Below are positions 1 through 8,725 of a stretch of 64,000 nt of DNA, piece by piece. Position 1 is the first letter of the stretch. Each line of letters opens with the position of its first letter. The translations under genes and the position numbers were made by a program. The DNA is taken from contig JBFIES010000001.1 of NCBI GenBank assembly GCA_041603235.1, forward strand, positions 806,001 to 870,000, in the 5' to 3' direction. The DNA comes from Panacagrimonas sp041603235 (GTDB lineage: Bacteria; Pseudomonadota; Gammaproteobacteria; Nevskiales; Nevskiaceae). The notes under the pieces were generated by a model. That model searched no databases. It was not told the origin of the DNA and worked only from the letters and a program-made list of their open reading frames with translations.

Positions 1-13
1 CTACTAGGCTAGA

Positions 14-451
14 TTAGCCGCGGCAGTTGGCAGGCAGGTACTTACCTGGGATCGTCGTACCGGCGGCCTGGTCGCAGGTCCAATCAACAGCGGAGTCAGA
101 CGCGGCAGCCGACGGTTTGAGCGCGTAGATAAGTGTATCCACGTCACCCGAAATGTTCTGCGCAGTAACTGTGATTACACCGCTCGCACCTACTTCCAAC
201 TGATTCACGTACTTCGAAGAAGCATCATCGGTGCACCCAGCTTCACCAACGCTAGTCGGCATGACATTCTGCGACTGATAGTACTCAGTCACGGAAACCT
301 TACAAGCTGAAGCGGAGGTTGCCAGTTCAGTCACTTTGGAACGCTTGATGTAGTCCTGATAAGCAGGAATAGCGATAGCGGCCAAGATGCCGATGATCGC
401 AACGACGATCATCAGTTCGATGAGGGTGAAACCCTTTTGCATTTTGTTCAT
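14..451 (-). CDS. pilA: Type IV pilin major subunit (PilA)
   Basis: This is a 145-residue prepilin. A short charged leader (MNKMQKG) is followed by the prepilin peptidase cleavage context G7/F8, Glu at mature position 5 and one long hydrophobic helix (about residues 8–30), which is the hallmark of type IVa pilins. The C-terminal half has four cysteines (C50, C73, C126, C143); C126–C143 probably closes the D-region loop. The product should be inserted in the inner membrane, processed by PilD and assembled into pili. The start at 451 is supported by an AAGGAG ribosome site 7 nt upstream. The gene stands alone behind a sigma-54 promoter. The stop lies 13 nt from the window edge, so downstream partners are not visible. 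Confidence 0.97.
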   Translation of the reverse strand: MNKMQKGFTLIELMIVVAIIGILAAIAIPAYQDYIKRSKVTELATSASACKVSVTEYYQSQNVMPTSVGEAGCTDDASSKYVNQLEVGASGVITVTAQNISGDVDTLIYALKPSAAASDSAVDWTCDQAAGTTIPGKYLPANCRG

Positions 452-523
452 GTGATGACTCCTTGAGAGTGTTCTTACCAGCGGTGATGTGAAACGTTGT
501 TTTTGTTTCGCTCAAACAGGGTT

Positions 524-538
524 GCAGCGGCTGTGCCA
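524..538 (-). promoter_or_regulatory. Sigma-54 promoter of pilA
   Basis: On the minus strand the sequence is TGGCAC, 5 nt, CTGC. This places GG and GC exactly 10 nt apart, as required for RpoN promoters. It lies 73 nt upstream of the pilA start, implying transcription from about position 512. Sigma-54 control of pilA with PilR as activator is established in Pseudomonas. No pilR is in the window. Confidence 0.85.
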
Positions 539-947
539 GATCGGCCGTTTCAGCTGTCAAGCAATAAAATCAACTATTTATTGCTGTCTGGCCGAATCTG
601 CCTCAGCGGCTTCTCTGACGGCATTGTCAATTTATGACAACGAACGTCAGAAAAAGGTGGGAATCCAGGTCAGTCGGAAGTCTTTGAGTTGAAAGGATTT
701 ATTCGGCTTGCGGGCCGATTTTATTGTTCAGCTTGAACGGTCATTCAAACAGGATGAACGGTATTCATGTGGTCGGCGGGACGGGTTTGCAGTCAGGCAG
801 ACCACTTTTCTGGCGATTCAATCTGACGCCCAATGTCAGTTTCAGGTTCCAATGTGGCTCGCGGGGCGCTCAATCTGAGTGACACATATATATGTGTGCC
901 AAGCCGGAGCTGTCCGGCGCGAGCCAGGGCGTGAAGTGCCGGCCGCC
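539..947. other. Intergenic region upstream of pilA
   Basis: No convincing gene is seen here. The right part holds a perfect 16-bp palindrome at 882–897 (ACACATAT and its complement) and a short hairpin at 903–918 (GCCGGA/TCCGGC, 4-nt loop), which may be a weak terminator for the SDR gene to the right. The DNA next to the pilA promoter is AT-richer, as expected for an activator-binding region. Confidence 0.5.
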
Positions 948-1724
948 TTACAAGGCACTCACCAGGTGCCCACCGTCCACCACAATTTCCGAGCCGGTCA
1001 TGTGCTTGCTGGCATCGGAGGCCAGTAGCAATAGCGCGCCGTCCAGATCGCGATACTCGCCGAAGCGACGAGTGGGAATACGCATGCGAAGTTTCTCGCC
1101 GCCCTCGCCTTCCAGCTCTTCGCGGTTGATCTCGGTGACGTAATAGCCTGGCGCGATGCTGTTGACGCGAACATCGTAACGGGCGAATTCCAGAGCCAAG
1201 GCCTGACTCAGGTTCTTGAGCCCGGCCTTGGCCGCAACGTAGGGGCCGAGCAGGTGCGTTACCCGGCTCCCCAATATGGAAGTGATGTTGATGATGCTGC
1301 CGGTGCGCTTCTGCGTGACCATGCCACGGGCCACTTCCTGCGCAACCACCCAGGCACCCTTGAGATTGGTACCCACTACCCAGTCCCAGTCTTCGTCTGT
1401 GTAATCCAGCGGTCGCTTGGTGCCGCTTACCCCGGCGTTGTTAACCAGAATATCGAGCGGGCCGATCTGACCCGCAATTTTATCCAGTGCGGCAACCACA
1501 CTCTCGCGCGACGTTACATCCATATCCACAGCCATGGCCTTGCCACCGGCTTGCTCAATTTCTGCAACGGCGTCGGCAAGCTTGTCTGCCCGGCGTGCGG
1601 CCAGCACCACATGTGCGCCGTGCCGGGCGAGGGTTGTGGCGAAGTGCTTTCCAAGCCCTCCGGATGCGCCAGTTACCAGTGCGGTCTTGCCGCTGAGATC
1701 CAGCAGATTGGGAATGTTGGACAT
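948..1724 (-). CDS. SDR-family NAD(P)-dependent oxidoreductase
   Basis: A classical short-chain dehydrogenase/reductase of 258 residues. The cofactor motif TGxxxGxG is at about residues 18–25 (TGASGGLG), NNAG follows strand 4, the catalytic YxxxK is present as YVAAK, and the chain ends in the usual VDGG segment. It probably oxidises a hydroxyl or reduces a ketone; the substrate cannot be read from sequence. It starts 6 nt after the stop of the crotonase gene upstream, so the two are almost certainly co-transcribed, which suggests a role in acyl-CoA or ketone catabolism. Confidence 0.9.
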   Translation of the reverse strand: MSNIPNLLDLSGKTALVTGASGGLGKHFATTLARHGAHVVLAARRADKLADAVAEIEQAGGKAMAVDMDVTSRESVVAALDKIAGQIGPLDILVNNAGVSGTKRPLDYTDEDWDWVVGTNLKGAWVVAQEVARGMVTQKRTGSIINITSILGSRVTHLLGPYVAAKAGLKNLSQALALEFARYDVRVNSIAPGYYVTEINREELEGEGGEKLRMRIPTRRFGEYRDLDGALLLLASDASKHMTGSEIVVDGGHLVSAL

Positions 1725-1730
1725 ATCTAT

Positions 1731-2564
1731 TTATTGACCTGTGAAATTGGGATTTCGCTTTTCCAGAAAAGCCTCAACGGCCTCAATGGAATCTTCTGTT
1801 TCGTGCGCAATAGCCTGCATGGCGGAAGCCAGTTCCAGCACATCCGCCAGCCGCTGCTGCTGACCTTCTCTGAGCAGGCGCTTGGCCATGCGCAGGCTCT
1901 TGGCCGGATTGCAGACAATGTTGGCCCCCATGGCACGCGCTTCATTCATCAACTGATCCGGCGCCACTGCAGTGGAGATCAGACCGGCCTGCAGCATCTG
2001 CGCCGCGTCATACGTGTTGCCGGTCAGAATCATTTCGGATGCCTTGGACAAACCCACTGCCCGCGGAAGAATCCAGGTGCCACCATCGCCAGGAATCAGG
2101 CCCATCTTGATAAAGCTTGAAGCGAACTTTGCTTTCTCAGAAGCAATGCGAATATCGCAGATGGAGGCCAGGTCCAGACCCAATCCAATGGCGTGTCCGT
2201 TGATGGCCGCAATCATTGGAATCTCACAATCCCACAGCGCCTTGATCACCTGCTGCACGCCACGCTTGTAATTGCTGCGCGTGTTGGCGGGCGAATCAAG
2301 CCGGCCAATGCCGCGCCGTTCTTTCATCGCACGCAAATTGCCGCCTGCAGAGAACGCTGTGCCTGCGCCGGTCAGAATGATGCAGCTGATCTCGGCATCG
2401 TCTGATGCGCGCTGCATCGCTTCAAGGATATCCGCGCAATCTTGCGCGGTGCCAATGGCATTGCGCGACTCAGGACGGTTGAATGTAATGGTTGCAACGC
2501 GCCCTTCCTTTTCGAAGGTGGCGAAGCGCTGTGGCTCAGAACTCAATTGATGACTCCGCTTCAT
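1731..2564 (-). CDS. Enoyl-CoA hydratase/isomerase (crotonase) family protein
   Basis: A 277-residue crotonase-fold protein. The oxyanion-hole segments are recognisable (FSAGGNLRAM and the later GLIPGDGGTW). The position of the first catalytic Glu of rat enoyl-CoA hydratase appears to be Phe and the second is Glu (ASEMILTG), so it may be an isomerase or other crotonase activity rather than a standard hydratase. The reading frame extends upstream to 2645, but homology-like sequence begins only around MKRSHQ, so the start at 2564 is preferred. It is the first gene of a two-gene unit with the SDR. Confidence 0.85.
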   Translation of the reverse strand: MKRSHQLSSEPQRFATFEKEGRVATITFNRPESRNAIGTAQDCADILEAMQRASDDAEISCIILTGAGTAFSAGGNLRAMKERRGIGRLDSPANTRSNYKRGVQQVIKALWDCEIPMIAAINGHAIGLGLDLASICDIRIASEKAKFASSFIKMGLIPGDGGTWILPRAVGLSKASEMILTGNTYDAAQMLQAGLISTAVAPDQLMNEARAMGANIVCNPAKSLRMAKRLLREGQQQRLADVLELASAMQAIAHETEDSIEAVEAFLEKRNPNFTGQ

Positions 2565-2737
2565 TGATGGATGACCGCCGGCTGCGGCATCGCTGACCCC
2601 GCCGGCCGCCTCAATGGTAATGAGTTGGACGCCCTGGGTGTGCACGCTGCTTGTGCATGCTCACCAAGCGCCATGCAGATTGAGTCAGCCTCTGCCGCCC
2701 CGGTTTCAGCAAATATTTGCGCAGCTCCAGAAACAAA

Positions 2738-2775
2738 CAAGCCGCCGTTCTTGCCTGAACACGAACGGCGGCTTG
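2738..2775 (-). terminator. Rho-independent terminator of the luciferase-like gene
   Basis: A perfect 13-bp inverted repeat (CAAGCCGCCGTTC, 12-nt loop) is followed on the minus strand by a T-rich run. It lies about 30 nt past the stop of the luciferase-like gene and separates it from the downstream crotonase–SDR pair. Confidence 0.85.
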
Positions 2776-2805
2776 CCCGCAGAATTCTCGGCGTCTGCCC
2801 GCGGG

Positions 2806-3894
2806 CTAGGCTGCGGCTTTCATCGGCGCGTCCATCATCTTGCGCAGTTCTGGCATCACTTCCTTGGCAAACAGGCGCTGGCTGCGCTCCACCTGATCGA
2901 AAGTTAGACCCGCATAGCTGAAGACAGTATTGAGGGAGAACGGGCCAATCAGATCCTTCCAGCGCGCGTAGTTCTTGAGAATTTTCTCAGGGTTGCCCCA
3001 GCTCTGCGCATTGCGATACGCCTCTGCAGCAGCCTCAAGACCAAACTCTCGGATCAGTGCCGCCGCCTCGCCATAACTCTTGTAGCCCTTGGTGGCGTCA
3101 AAGTGGGTGCCGGCAAATTCGTAGTGCTTCACCACAGACAGGAAGTACTTGGCGATGTGCTCTTTGGAAACCCGTTCGGCTTCCTGCATGTCGTGGTCGC
3201 AATACAGAAAATCCGTCAGCACCGGCGGCGGTGCCTCACGGCCGTGATGCTTCTTGAACAATTCCTTGTAACGCAGAATCTCCGGTGCGTGCTTGGAAAT
3301 GTCGTGCTGAATAAAAGAGGTCATGGTGGCGCCCAGTTCTGCGGCCACGTCTACAGAGTCTGGCGACATGGCCACGCAGTAAAGCCGGTCACGGATGCCG
3401 CGGCTTGGCTTGGGGCGAATCTCCATGCGCTTCTGCGGGTAGTGCTTGCCGTCACCCTCGATAAAGCCGGTTTCCAGGCCTTTGATGATCATTGGTGCGG
3501 CTTCGTCAAAGCGCTCGCGCGCTTCGTTCATGTCAATGCCCATGCCGGCATATTCCATCTTGGCCAGACCACGGCCCATGCCAAACATCATGCGACCACC
3601 TGAGAGGTGATCGAGCATGGTGATCTTCTCGACGACGCGCAGCGGATTATTCCAGGGCAGGATCACCGCGCCGGTGGCCAGCTTGATCTTCTTGGTGCGG
3701 CCGGCGAGGTAGGACAGCGCCTGCATGTTGTCGGGGCACATGGAGTAATCATCAAAGTGATGCTCGGCCATCCAGACCGAATCGAAACCCAGCGATTCAC
3801 TGCGTTCCAGCATCTCGATTTCGGAGACGAACATCTGTTCGTCGCTCATGTCCTTGTGCCAGTTCTGAAAGACACCCAGTACGCCAATATCCAT
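2806..3894 (-). CDS. LLM-class flavin-dependent (luciferase-like) monooxygenase
   Basis: A 362-residue protein of the bacterial luciferase-like TIM-barrel family. It has the N-terminal block with FDSVWMAEHHF and the ATGAVILPWNNPLRVVEK segment typical of LLM oxidoreductases. These enzymes use reduced flavin supplied by a separate reductase to oxygenate or oxidise a substrate; the substrate here is unknown. A flavin reductase gene lies about 1.7 kb away (5586–6071) and could be the partner. The gene is monocistronic, bounded by its own terminator, and divergent from a TetR-type regulator, a common arrangement for direct control. Confidence 0.88.
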   Translation of the reverse strand: MDIGVLGVFQNWHKDMSDEQMFVSEIEMLERSESLGFDSVWMAEHHFDDYSMCPDNMQALSYLAGRTKKIKLATGAVILPWNNPLRVVEKITMLDHLSGGRMMFGMGRGLAKMEYAGMGIDMNEARERFDEAAPMIIKGLETGFIEGDGKHYPQKRMEIRPKPSRGIRDRLYCVAMSPDSVDVAAELGATMTSFIQHDISKHAPEILRYKELFKKHHGREAPPPVLTDFLYCDHDMQEAERVSKEHIAKYFLSVVKHYEFAGTHFDATKGYKSYGEAAALIREFGLEAAAEAYRNAQSWGNPEKILKNYARWKDLIGPFSLNTVFSYAGLTFDQVERSQRLFAKEVMPELRKMMDAPMKAAA

Positions 3895-4072
3895 GATGAT
3901 GCTCTCCTCGTTGTGTTGCGCTTGTCAGGCCATCTGCAAGCCACCCAGGGGCAGCCGCAGAAAACTTGTAGTGCGCTATAAGATAAGGCTGACGCTATCC
4001 AATTCGGAGATGCTGTGCAAGTAAGGGCGGCCCTGCATGCGGCCCGCTCTCACACATCATCCGTCGCAAGAC
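3895..4072. promoter_or_regulatory. Divergent promoter region, luciferase-like gene / TetR regulator
   Basis: This intergenic region separates the minus-strand monooxygenase from the plus-strand TetR gene and must hold both promoters. An AT-rich stretch around 3975–4005 is the likely core. No perfect operator palindrome stood out. Confidence 0.4.
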
Positions 4073-4762
4073 ATGGAGGACAATTTGGTAAGGCAAAAAC
4101 AGCTGGCACAACGACGCAACAAGCTGCTTGATGCAGCAGAATCATTGATCAGGATGTCGCATTCCAGCGAGTTCACCATGCTGGCATTGGCCGAACTCGC
4201 AGGGGTCAGCCCGACCACGCCCTACAACCTGTTCAGCTCAAAAGCAGGCTTGCTGTACGCGCTGATGAACCGCTCCATGGATGGGGTGAGCGATCTGGGC
4301 GAGATCGCAGCGGCCCAGAAAGACCCGTTTGACAGAGCCCTGGCCTATGCCGATGCGGTCGCCGCATTCTTCTCCTCTGACCCGAGTTTTTATCGCGTTC
4401 TGTATCGATTTCTTCTGGGCGTCAGCGACCCTTTGCATCGCCCTGCTTTCATGGACCGCGGCCTGGCCTACTGGCGAGACTCCATCGGCGGGCTGGAGGC
4501 AGCCGACCTGATACCTGCCGAACTCAGCGCCGACCAGCTGGCGCTGGAGCTGGAAATTCACTTCGTGGGCGTGCTGGATCTATGGATTCAGGGCGAACTG
4601 AGCGAATCTGCCTTCCGCGCCCAGACCGTGCATGGCGTCATTCTCCTGCTGCTGGGTTTTGCGGATAAGCCGTCCCGGCCGAAGTTGCTAAAGAAGCTAC
4701 GCAGCACCAGCCGCAAGCTCACGCGCTCTTTCTCTTTTCAGAAAGCAGGCCGCCGGCGTTAG
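4073..4762 (+). CDS. TetR/AcrR-family transcriptional regulator
   Basis: A 229-residue regulator. The N-terminal helix-turn-helix is clear (LLDAAESLI…FTMLALAELAGVSPTTPYNLFSSKAGLLYAL). The C-terminal ligand domain is all-helical and the tail is basic. An in-frame ATG exists at 4037, but the start at 4073 places the DNA-binding domain at the usual distance from the N terminus. It is divergent from the luciferase-like monooxygenase and converges on the atypical SDR, so either may be its target. The inducer is unknown. Confidence 0.88.
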   Translation: MEDNLVRQKQLAQRRNKLLDAAESLIRMSHSSEFTMLALAELAGVSPTTPYNLFSSKAGLLYALMNRSMDGVSDLGEIAAAQKDPFDRALAYADAVAAFFSSDPSFYRVLYRFLLGVSDPLHRPAFMDRGLAYWRDSIGGLEAADLIPAELSADQLALELEIHFVGVLDLWIQGELSESAFRAQTVHGVILLLLGFADKPSRPKLLKKLRSTSRKLTRSFSFQKAGRRR

Positions 4763-4796
4763 CGCCGCCGACGCTCCTGCACTCTGCACATCGCAA

Positions 4797-5546
4797 TCAG
4801 GCGCTGTAACCGCCATCGATGGCGATGATCTGCCCGCTGATGTAGGCCGCACTGTCTGAGGTCAGAAAGTCGACCAAAGCCGCAACTTCCTCAGGCGTAC
4901 CCATGCGCCCCAGCGGCGTCTGGTTCATGCAACTGGTGATGACGTCCTTGGCCACCTGATCAATCTCGAACGAACTGTGCACGATGCCAGCGTCGATGAC
5001 TCCGGGAGCCACACCATTGCATCGCACATTGGACGGCCCCATTTCGCGTGCGGTTTGCCTGAGCAAACCTGCGACAGCCGTCTTGGGCCCGCCGGACATG
5101 CCGTCATTTTCCAATGTTCGCAACACCGCTGTGGTCAGGAACATCACCATGCTTCCGCCGCCATTGGCCTTGAGCACCTGCGAGCCCTGGGTAAGCACGT
5201 TGAATGCACCCAGAACATCAGTGTCATAGATGCGGCGAAAATCTTCTTCGCTCACTTCTGACAGCGGGCAAAGGGGAATCGCAGGCCCAGTAGCGGAAAC
5301 AATGGCATCCAGCCCCTCGCATTGCTCGCCCGCCTGCTTCAGAAATGCCGCCACCGAACTGCGCTGGCACAGATCTACCGGCGCGATGCCAGCCTTGCCG
5401 CCGGCAGCATTGATCTCCGCAGCCAGCGCCGTTGCCTTGTCAGCAGATTGACCATAGCCAATGGTGACCGGTGAACGAAGCGCGATGCGCCGGACGATGG
5501 CCGTACCCAGCCCGCCACTGCCGCCAAGAATTGCAATGCCTGCCAT
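4797..5546 (-). CDS. SDR-fold protein lacking the catalytic tyrosine
   Basis: A 249-residue Rossmann protein with the glycine-rich motif GGSGGLG near the N terminus and the C-terminal block VRCNGVAPG…IDGGYSA of classical SDRs. The conserved YxxxK is missing its Tyr: the aligned segment is SGGPK, with Ser in the Tyr position, and the upstream catalytic Ser region reads FLTTAV. It may be a non-classical reductase, an inactive partner or a binding protein. It sits 39 nt downstream of the flavin reductase and probably shares its transcript. Confidence 0.85.
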   Translation of the reverse strand: MAGIAILGGSGGLGTAIVRRIALRSPVTIGYGQSADKATALAAEINAAGGKAGIAPVDLCQRSSVAAFLKQAGEQCEGLDAIVSATGPAIPLCPLSEVSEEDFRRIYDTDVLGAFNVLTQGSQVLKANGGGSMVMFLTTAVLRTLENDGMSGGPKTAVAGLLRQTAREMGPSNVRCNGVAPGVIDAGIVHSSFEIDQVAKDVITSCMNQTPLGRMGTPEEVAALVDFLTSDSAAYISGQIIAIDGGYSA

Positions 5547-5585
5547 GTCTCTCTCCTCTCCTGATTCTTTTTATGAATGCGCCGA

Positions 5586-6071
5586 TCAGCCCGCGAATGA
5601 CCCGAAGCTGCCACGAAAGAACAGCAGCGGACTTCGTGGTGGTTCGTGCAACTGAAACTCCAGCACACGGGCCACGACCAAGGCATGGTCGCCCGCGTCG
5701 TGCTCGGCTTCCAGCGTGCAGTCAATAAACCCGAGCGTGTCGTCCAGCATCGGCGTTCCGAAGGGCGACGGCGTCCAGGCCACCCCCTCGAAGCGGTCAA
5801 TATTGGGGGAGGCAAATCGCTTGCACAGATCCTCCTGATGCGCCCCCAGAATATTGATCCCGAAATTCGGCAGATCACGGATCTTGGGCCAACTGGTACT
5901 GCCCAATGCCGGGCAGACCGCGATCAGTGGCGGGTCCAGAGAAACCGATACAAAAGATTGGACAGAAAAGCCTGCGGGCCCTGATTCGCACTGGCCACTG
6001 ACTACCACGACGCCAGTGCAGAACTGGCTCATGGCATCCCGGAATTCACGTTCAGAAAACCCGTTGGTCAT
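5586..6071 (-). CDS. Flavin reductase family protein
   Basis: A 161-residue protein of the flavin reductase/HpaC-like split-barrel family: an FRDAMSQFCTGVVVVS N terminus, the FSVQSFVSVSLDPPLIAVCP core typical of FMN binding, and the GDHALVVARVLEF strand. Such proteins supply reduced flavin to two-component monooxygenases. The frame extends upstream to 6140, but the start at 6071 (MTNGFSEREF) gives the normal family length. It precedes the atypical SDR in a likely two-gene unit, and the nearby luciferase-like enzyme is a plausible oxygenase partner. Confidence 0.88.
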   Translation of the reverse strand: MTNGFSEREFRDAMSQFCTGVVVVSGQCESGPAGFSVQSFVSVSLDPPLIAVCPALGSTSWPKIRDLPNFGINILGAHQEDLCKRFASPNIDRFEGVAWTPSPFGTPMLDDTLGFIDCTLEAEHDAGDHALVVARVLEFQLHEPPRSPLLFFRGSFGSFAG

Positions 6072-6489
6072 TATTTTGAGAGGTGCTTTTCGGCCTGGTG
6101 GAGGTGAACATGATGGCATGCAGCACCCGCCGTCCTGCAATACGGCCAGTCCCTATGTCGACCCAGTGGCCGAAGCAGAAATACATGGCAAGGCCATTGG
6201 AGTACGCCGACCCGGGACCAGAGCAAAATTTATAGGCCGGTGAACCGATTTTGTGATCCAAGGGAACCATTAGCCGCCTGATTACGTCCTTTAGGCTATC
6301 TATCGCCTTGCCCTTATTGCTATTATGTGATTATGGGTCGATGAAAGGCAGTGGATTTCCGGCTCGATATGGGGCCAATTATTTCCGCATCGGGCCACCG
6401 CCACCAGAGAAAAATAGCGACACCGAAAGACCGACGCCACAACACCTGAACTGAATATCAGGTTAGGGTGCGGCATTAAGGACAAGACT
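6072..6489. other. Divergent intergenic region between flavin reductase and TetR regulator
   Basis: About 420 bp without a credible gene. It must carry the promoters for the flavin reductase (minus) and the TetR gene (plus). Short open frames on the minus strand have no recognisable composition. No clear operator was found. Confidence 0.4.
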
Positions 6490-7218
6490 ATGAACAGTAA
6501 TCCCTCCAACGCTGACAAATTTGTTTCAGCACCCGACCAGCCAGCTTCGGCAACGCCCGCAGATACGGCCAATGCCGGCGAAACGGCCGCCACCCCCAGA
6601 CGTCGCGGCCGCCCGCGCCTAGGCAAGGCCGTTGCCCGAGACTTGTCACGCGATGAAGAAATTCTTCGCATTGCAGCAGAAGTGATCTGGGCCAAAGGCT
6701 TCTCTGGTGCCAAGCTGGGTGATATCGCCGCTGCAGCCGGCATCGTTAAAGGCAGCCTGTACCACTACTTTGACTCAAAGGAAGAAATCTACGAGCGCCT
6801 GTTCCGCCGCGTTCGCACGCTCAGCGACTTTGATGGTCAGGGCGTACCGGGCACCAGCGCACGCAAGCGCCTGGATTACTTCCTGCAAGCCCACCTCAAC
6901 GTCTCTACCTCGCACCCATTGGAAGCGGCATTGCTGGCACGCGACATGGTTCGTATGCAGGGCACCCTTGGCGAGTGGGCGCGTTCTACACCAAAACGCC
7001 ATGCCGGCACTATCCGTCAGCTGATCATTCAGGGACAGAAAGAAGGCGAGTTCCGCGCCACCGACCCGGACGCCATTGCCGGCGTCATCATGGGCATTCT
7101 GGCTCACGTTCCGCACTGGATTCTCGAGGCACAGCCTTCCGACCCGGAAGCCGTCGCGCGCGAGATGTGCGAGTTCGTTCTCGCTGGCCTGACCAACAAT
7201 CCGCCAGCCCGCGACTAA
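6490..7218 (+). CDS. TetR/AcrR-family transcriptional regulator with low-complexity N terminus
   Basis: A 242-residue regulator. The first ~35 residues are Ala/Pro/Thr-rich and end in an AT-hook-like basic segment (RRRGRPR). Next comes a canonical TetR HTH (EEILRIAAEVIWAKGFSGAKLGDIAAAAGIVKGSLYHYFDSKEEIYERL) and a helical C-terminal domain resembling regulators of fatty-acid or aromatic catabolism. It is followed by a strong terminator and converges on the aldehyde dehydrogenase. It is divergent from the flavin reductase–SDR unit, the most likely target. Confidence 0.9.
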   Translation: MNSNPSNADKFVSAPDQPASATPADTANAGETAATPRRRGRPRLGKAVARDLSRDEEILRIAAEVIWAKGFSGAKLGDIAAAAGIVKGSLYHYFDSKEEIYERLFRRVRTLSDFDGQGVPGTSARKRLDYFLQAHLNVSTSHPLEAALLARDMVRMQGTLGEWARSTPKRHAGTIRQLIIQGQKEGEFRATDPDAIAGVIMGILAHVPHWILEAQPSDPEAVAREMCEFVLAGLTNNPPARD

Positions 7219-7252
7219 TCTGCAGTTTCAATTTGCGGCAGCTTCGAATCAG

Positions 7253-7283
7253 CCGGTCAGTCAGAAGACTGACCGGTTTTTTT
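7253..7283 (+). terminator. Rho-independent terminator after the TetR gene
   Basis: A perfect 10-bp stem (CCGGTCAGTC/GACTGACCGG) with an AGAA loop is followed by seven T residues. It ends the TetR transcript 35 nt past its stop and could also slow the opposing transcript from the aldehyde dehydrogenase. Confidence 0.95.
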
Positions 7284-7330
7284 ACGCCTGCCGTTTGTCT
7301 GTCAGCACCAAAAGCGATCGGCAATACAGA

Positions 7331-8725
7331 CTAATCGCGAATGTAGGCCGTCTTGCCCTGCGTATAAAAATCTCTTGCCGCGGCGCCCTGTTCGCGCGGG
7401 CCGAAGCTGCTGCTTCTGCGACCGCCAAAGGGCACGTGATAATCAATGCCCGCCGTCGGCAGGTTGACCATGACCAAGCCGGCCTGCGCTTCGCGCCTGA
7501 AGTGTGTCGCACGTGAAAGACTCTGGGTGCACACCCCTGCACACAAACCAAACGCCGTGTCGTTAGCCACGGCCAGACCTTCTTCGAAGTCGCCCACGCG
7601 GATTACGCTGGCCAGCGGCCCAAACACTTCCGTCGTGTTCACCGGCATGTCGTTTCGCGTATTCACAAACAAAGCGGGAGACATATAAAAGCCGGGCGTC
7701 TCGCGTTTCAGGAGCTCGCCGCCACACACCAGATCCGCACCGTCCGAGACCGCGCGCTGAAGCCACTGCTGGTTCTTGTCCAACTGGGCCTGATGGATGA
7801 CAGGGCCAATCTCAACTCCCTTCTCCAATGCATGCCCAACCCTGAGCGCCTTCATGCGCTCAATCATTCTGCTAACAAACTGATCGTGAATCGCGTCCAC
7901 CACAATCAGACGCGACGAAGCCGTGCAGCGCTGCCCCGTGGAAAAGAATGCGCCGTTGATGGCGCATTCAACAGCCACCGCAATGTCGGCGTCTTCACAT
8001 ACCAGCAGTGGATTCTTGCCACCCATTTCCAGCTGCACCCGCTTGAGCTGCTGGCCGCACGTCGCAGCAATCCCTCGTCCGGTGGCCTGCGATCCGGTGA
8101 AGCTGATGCCGTCCACATCCGGACTCTCAACAAGAGCCGCGCCCGCTTCGCTGCCAATGCCATCCACAACCTGCAACACACCATCAGGCAAGCCGGCTTC
8201 AGAAAGAATCCTGCTCAGCGACGTCGCAGACGCCGGGGTGAATTCGGATGGCTTGAGCACCGCACAGTTTCCAAAGGCCAATGCCGGCGCAAGCTTCCAG
8301 GCGGGAATCGCAATCGGAAAATTCCACGGCGTGATCAGCCCGAATACACCGACCGGCTCAACCGATACATCCACAGCCACGCCGGGACGCACCGAGCCAC
8401 CGGAGTGACCTTGTACGCGCACTGCCTCACCGGCAAAAAACTTGAATATGTGACCTGCCCGGGTGACTTCGCCAACGGCTTCGGCCAGCGTCTTTCCTTC
8501 TTCCCGCGCCAGTTGTTCTCCCAGTGCCTGGCGTACCGCAAGAATGCGGCTGCCTGCGGCGTCGAGAATGTCAGCACGCTCCTGCGGACTTGATTTGCGC
8601 CAATGCACAAAAGCTTCGCGAGCACGCGCGATGGCAGAATGGACCTGAGCCGCACCATATGGCTCAAACGAACCAATGACATCCCGCGTGTCGGAAGGAT
8701 TGACGTTGTGCACGAAATCGCTCAT
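7331..8725 (-). CDS. NAD(P)-dependent aldehyde dehydrogenase
   Basis: A 464-residue member of the ALDH superfamily: PWNFPIAIPAWKLAPALAFGNCAVLKPSE (cofactor site), SFTGSQATGRGIA, the Glu motif LEMGGKNPLLV and the catalytic Cys in FFSTGQRCTASSR. It oxidises an aldehyde to the acid. It is the last gene of the phenol hydroxylase/Baeyer–Villiger cluster and overlaps the NTF2-like gene by 4 nt, so it is translationally coupled. An aldehyde released from an ester or alcohol product of the upstream oxygenases is the likely substrate; a hydroxybenzaldehyde or a semialdehyde would fit. Confidence 0.92.
   Translation of the reverse strand: MSDFVHNVNPSDTRDVIGSFEPYGAAQVHSAIARAREAFVHWRKSSPQERADILDAAGSRILAVRQALGEQLAREEGKTLAEAVGEVTRAGHIFKFFAGEAVRVQGHSGGSVRPGVAVDVSVEPVGVFGLITPWNFPIAIPAWKLAPALAFGNCAVLKPSEFTPASATSLSRILSEAGLPDGVLQVVDGIGSEAGAALVESPDVDGISFTGSQATGRGIAATCGQQLKRVQLEMGGKNPLLVCEDADIAVAVECAINGAFFSTGQRCTASSRLIVVDAIHDQFVSRMIERMKALRVGHALEKGVEIGPVIHQAQLDKNQQWLQRAVSDGADLVCGGELLKRETPGFYMSPALFVNTRNDMPVNTTEVFGPLASVIRVGDFEEGLAVANDTAFGLCAGVCTQSLSRATHFRREAQAGLVMVNLPTAGIDYHVPFGGRRSSSFGPREQGAAARDFYTQGKTAYIRD

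Noticed and set aside
489..692. 67-residue plus-strand frame upstream of pilA
   Set aside because: It runs over the pilA sigma-54 promoter and has no ribosome site or recognisable composition.
2565..2645. N-terminal extension of the crotonase to the first in-frame ATG
   Set aside because: The extra 27 residues are not crotonase-like, and an internal ATG begins at the conserved region.
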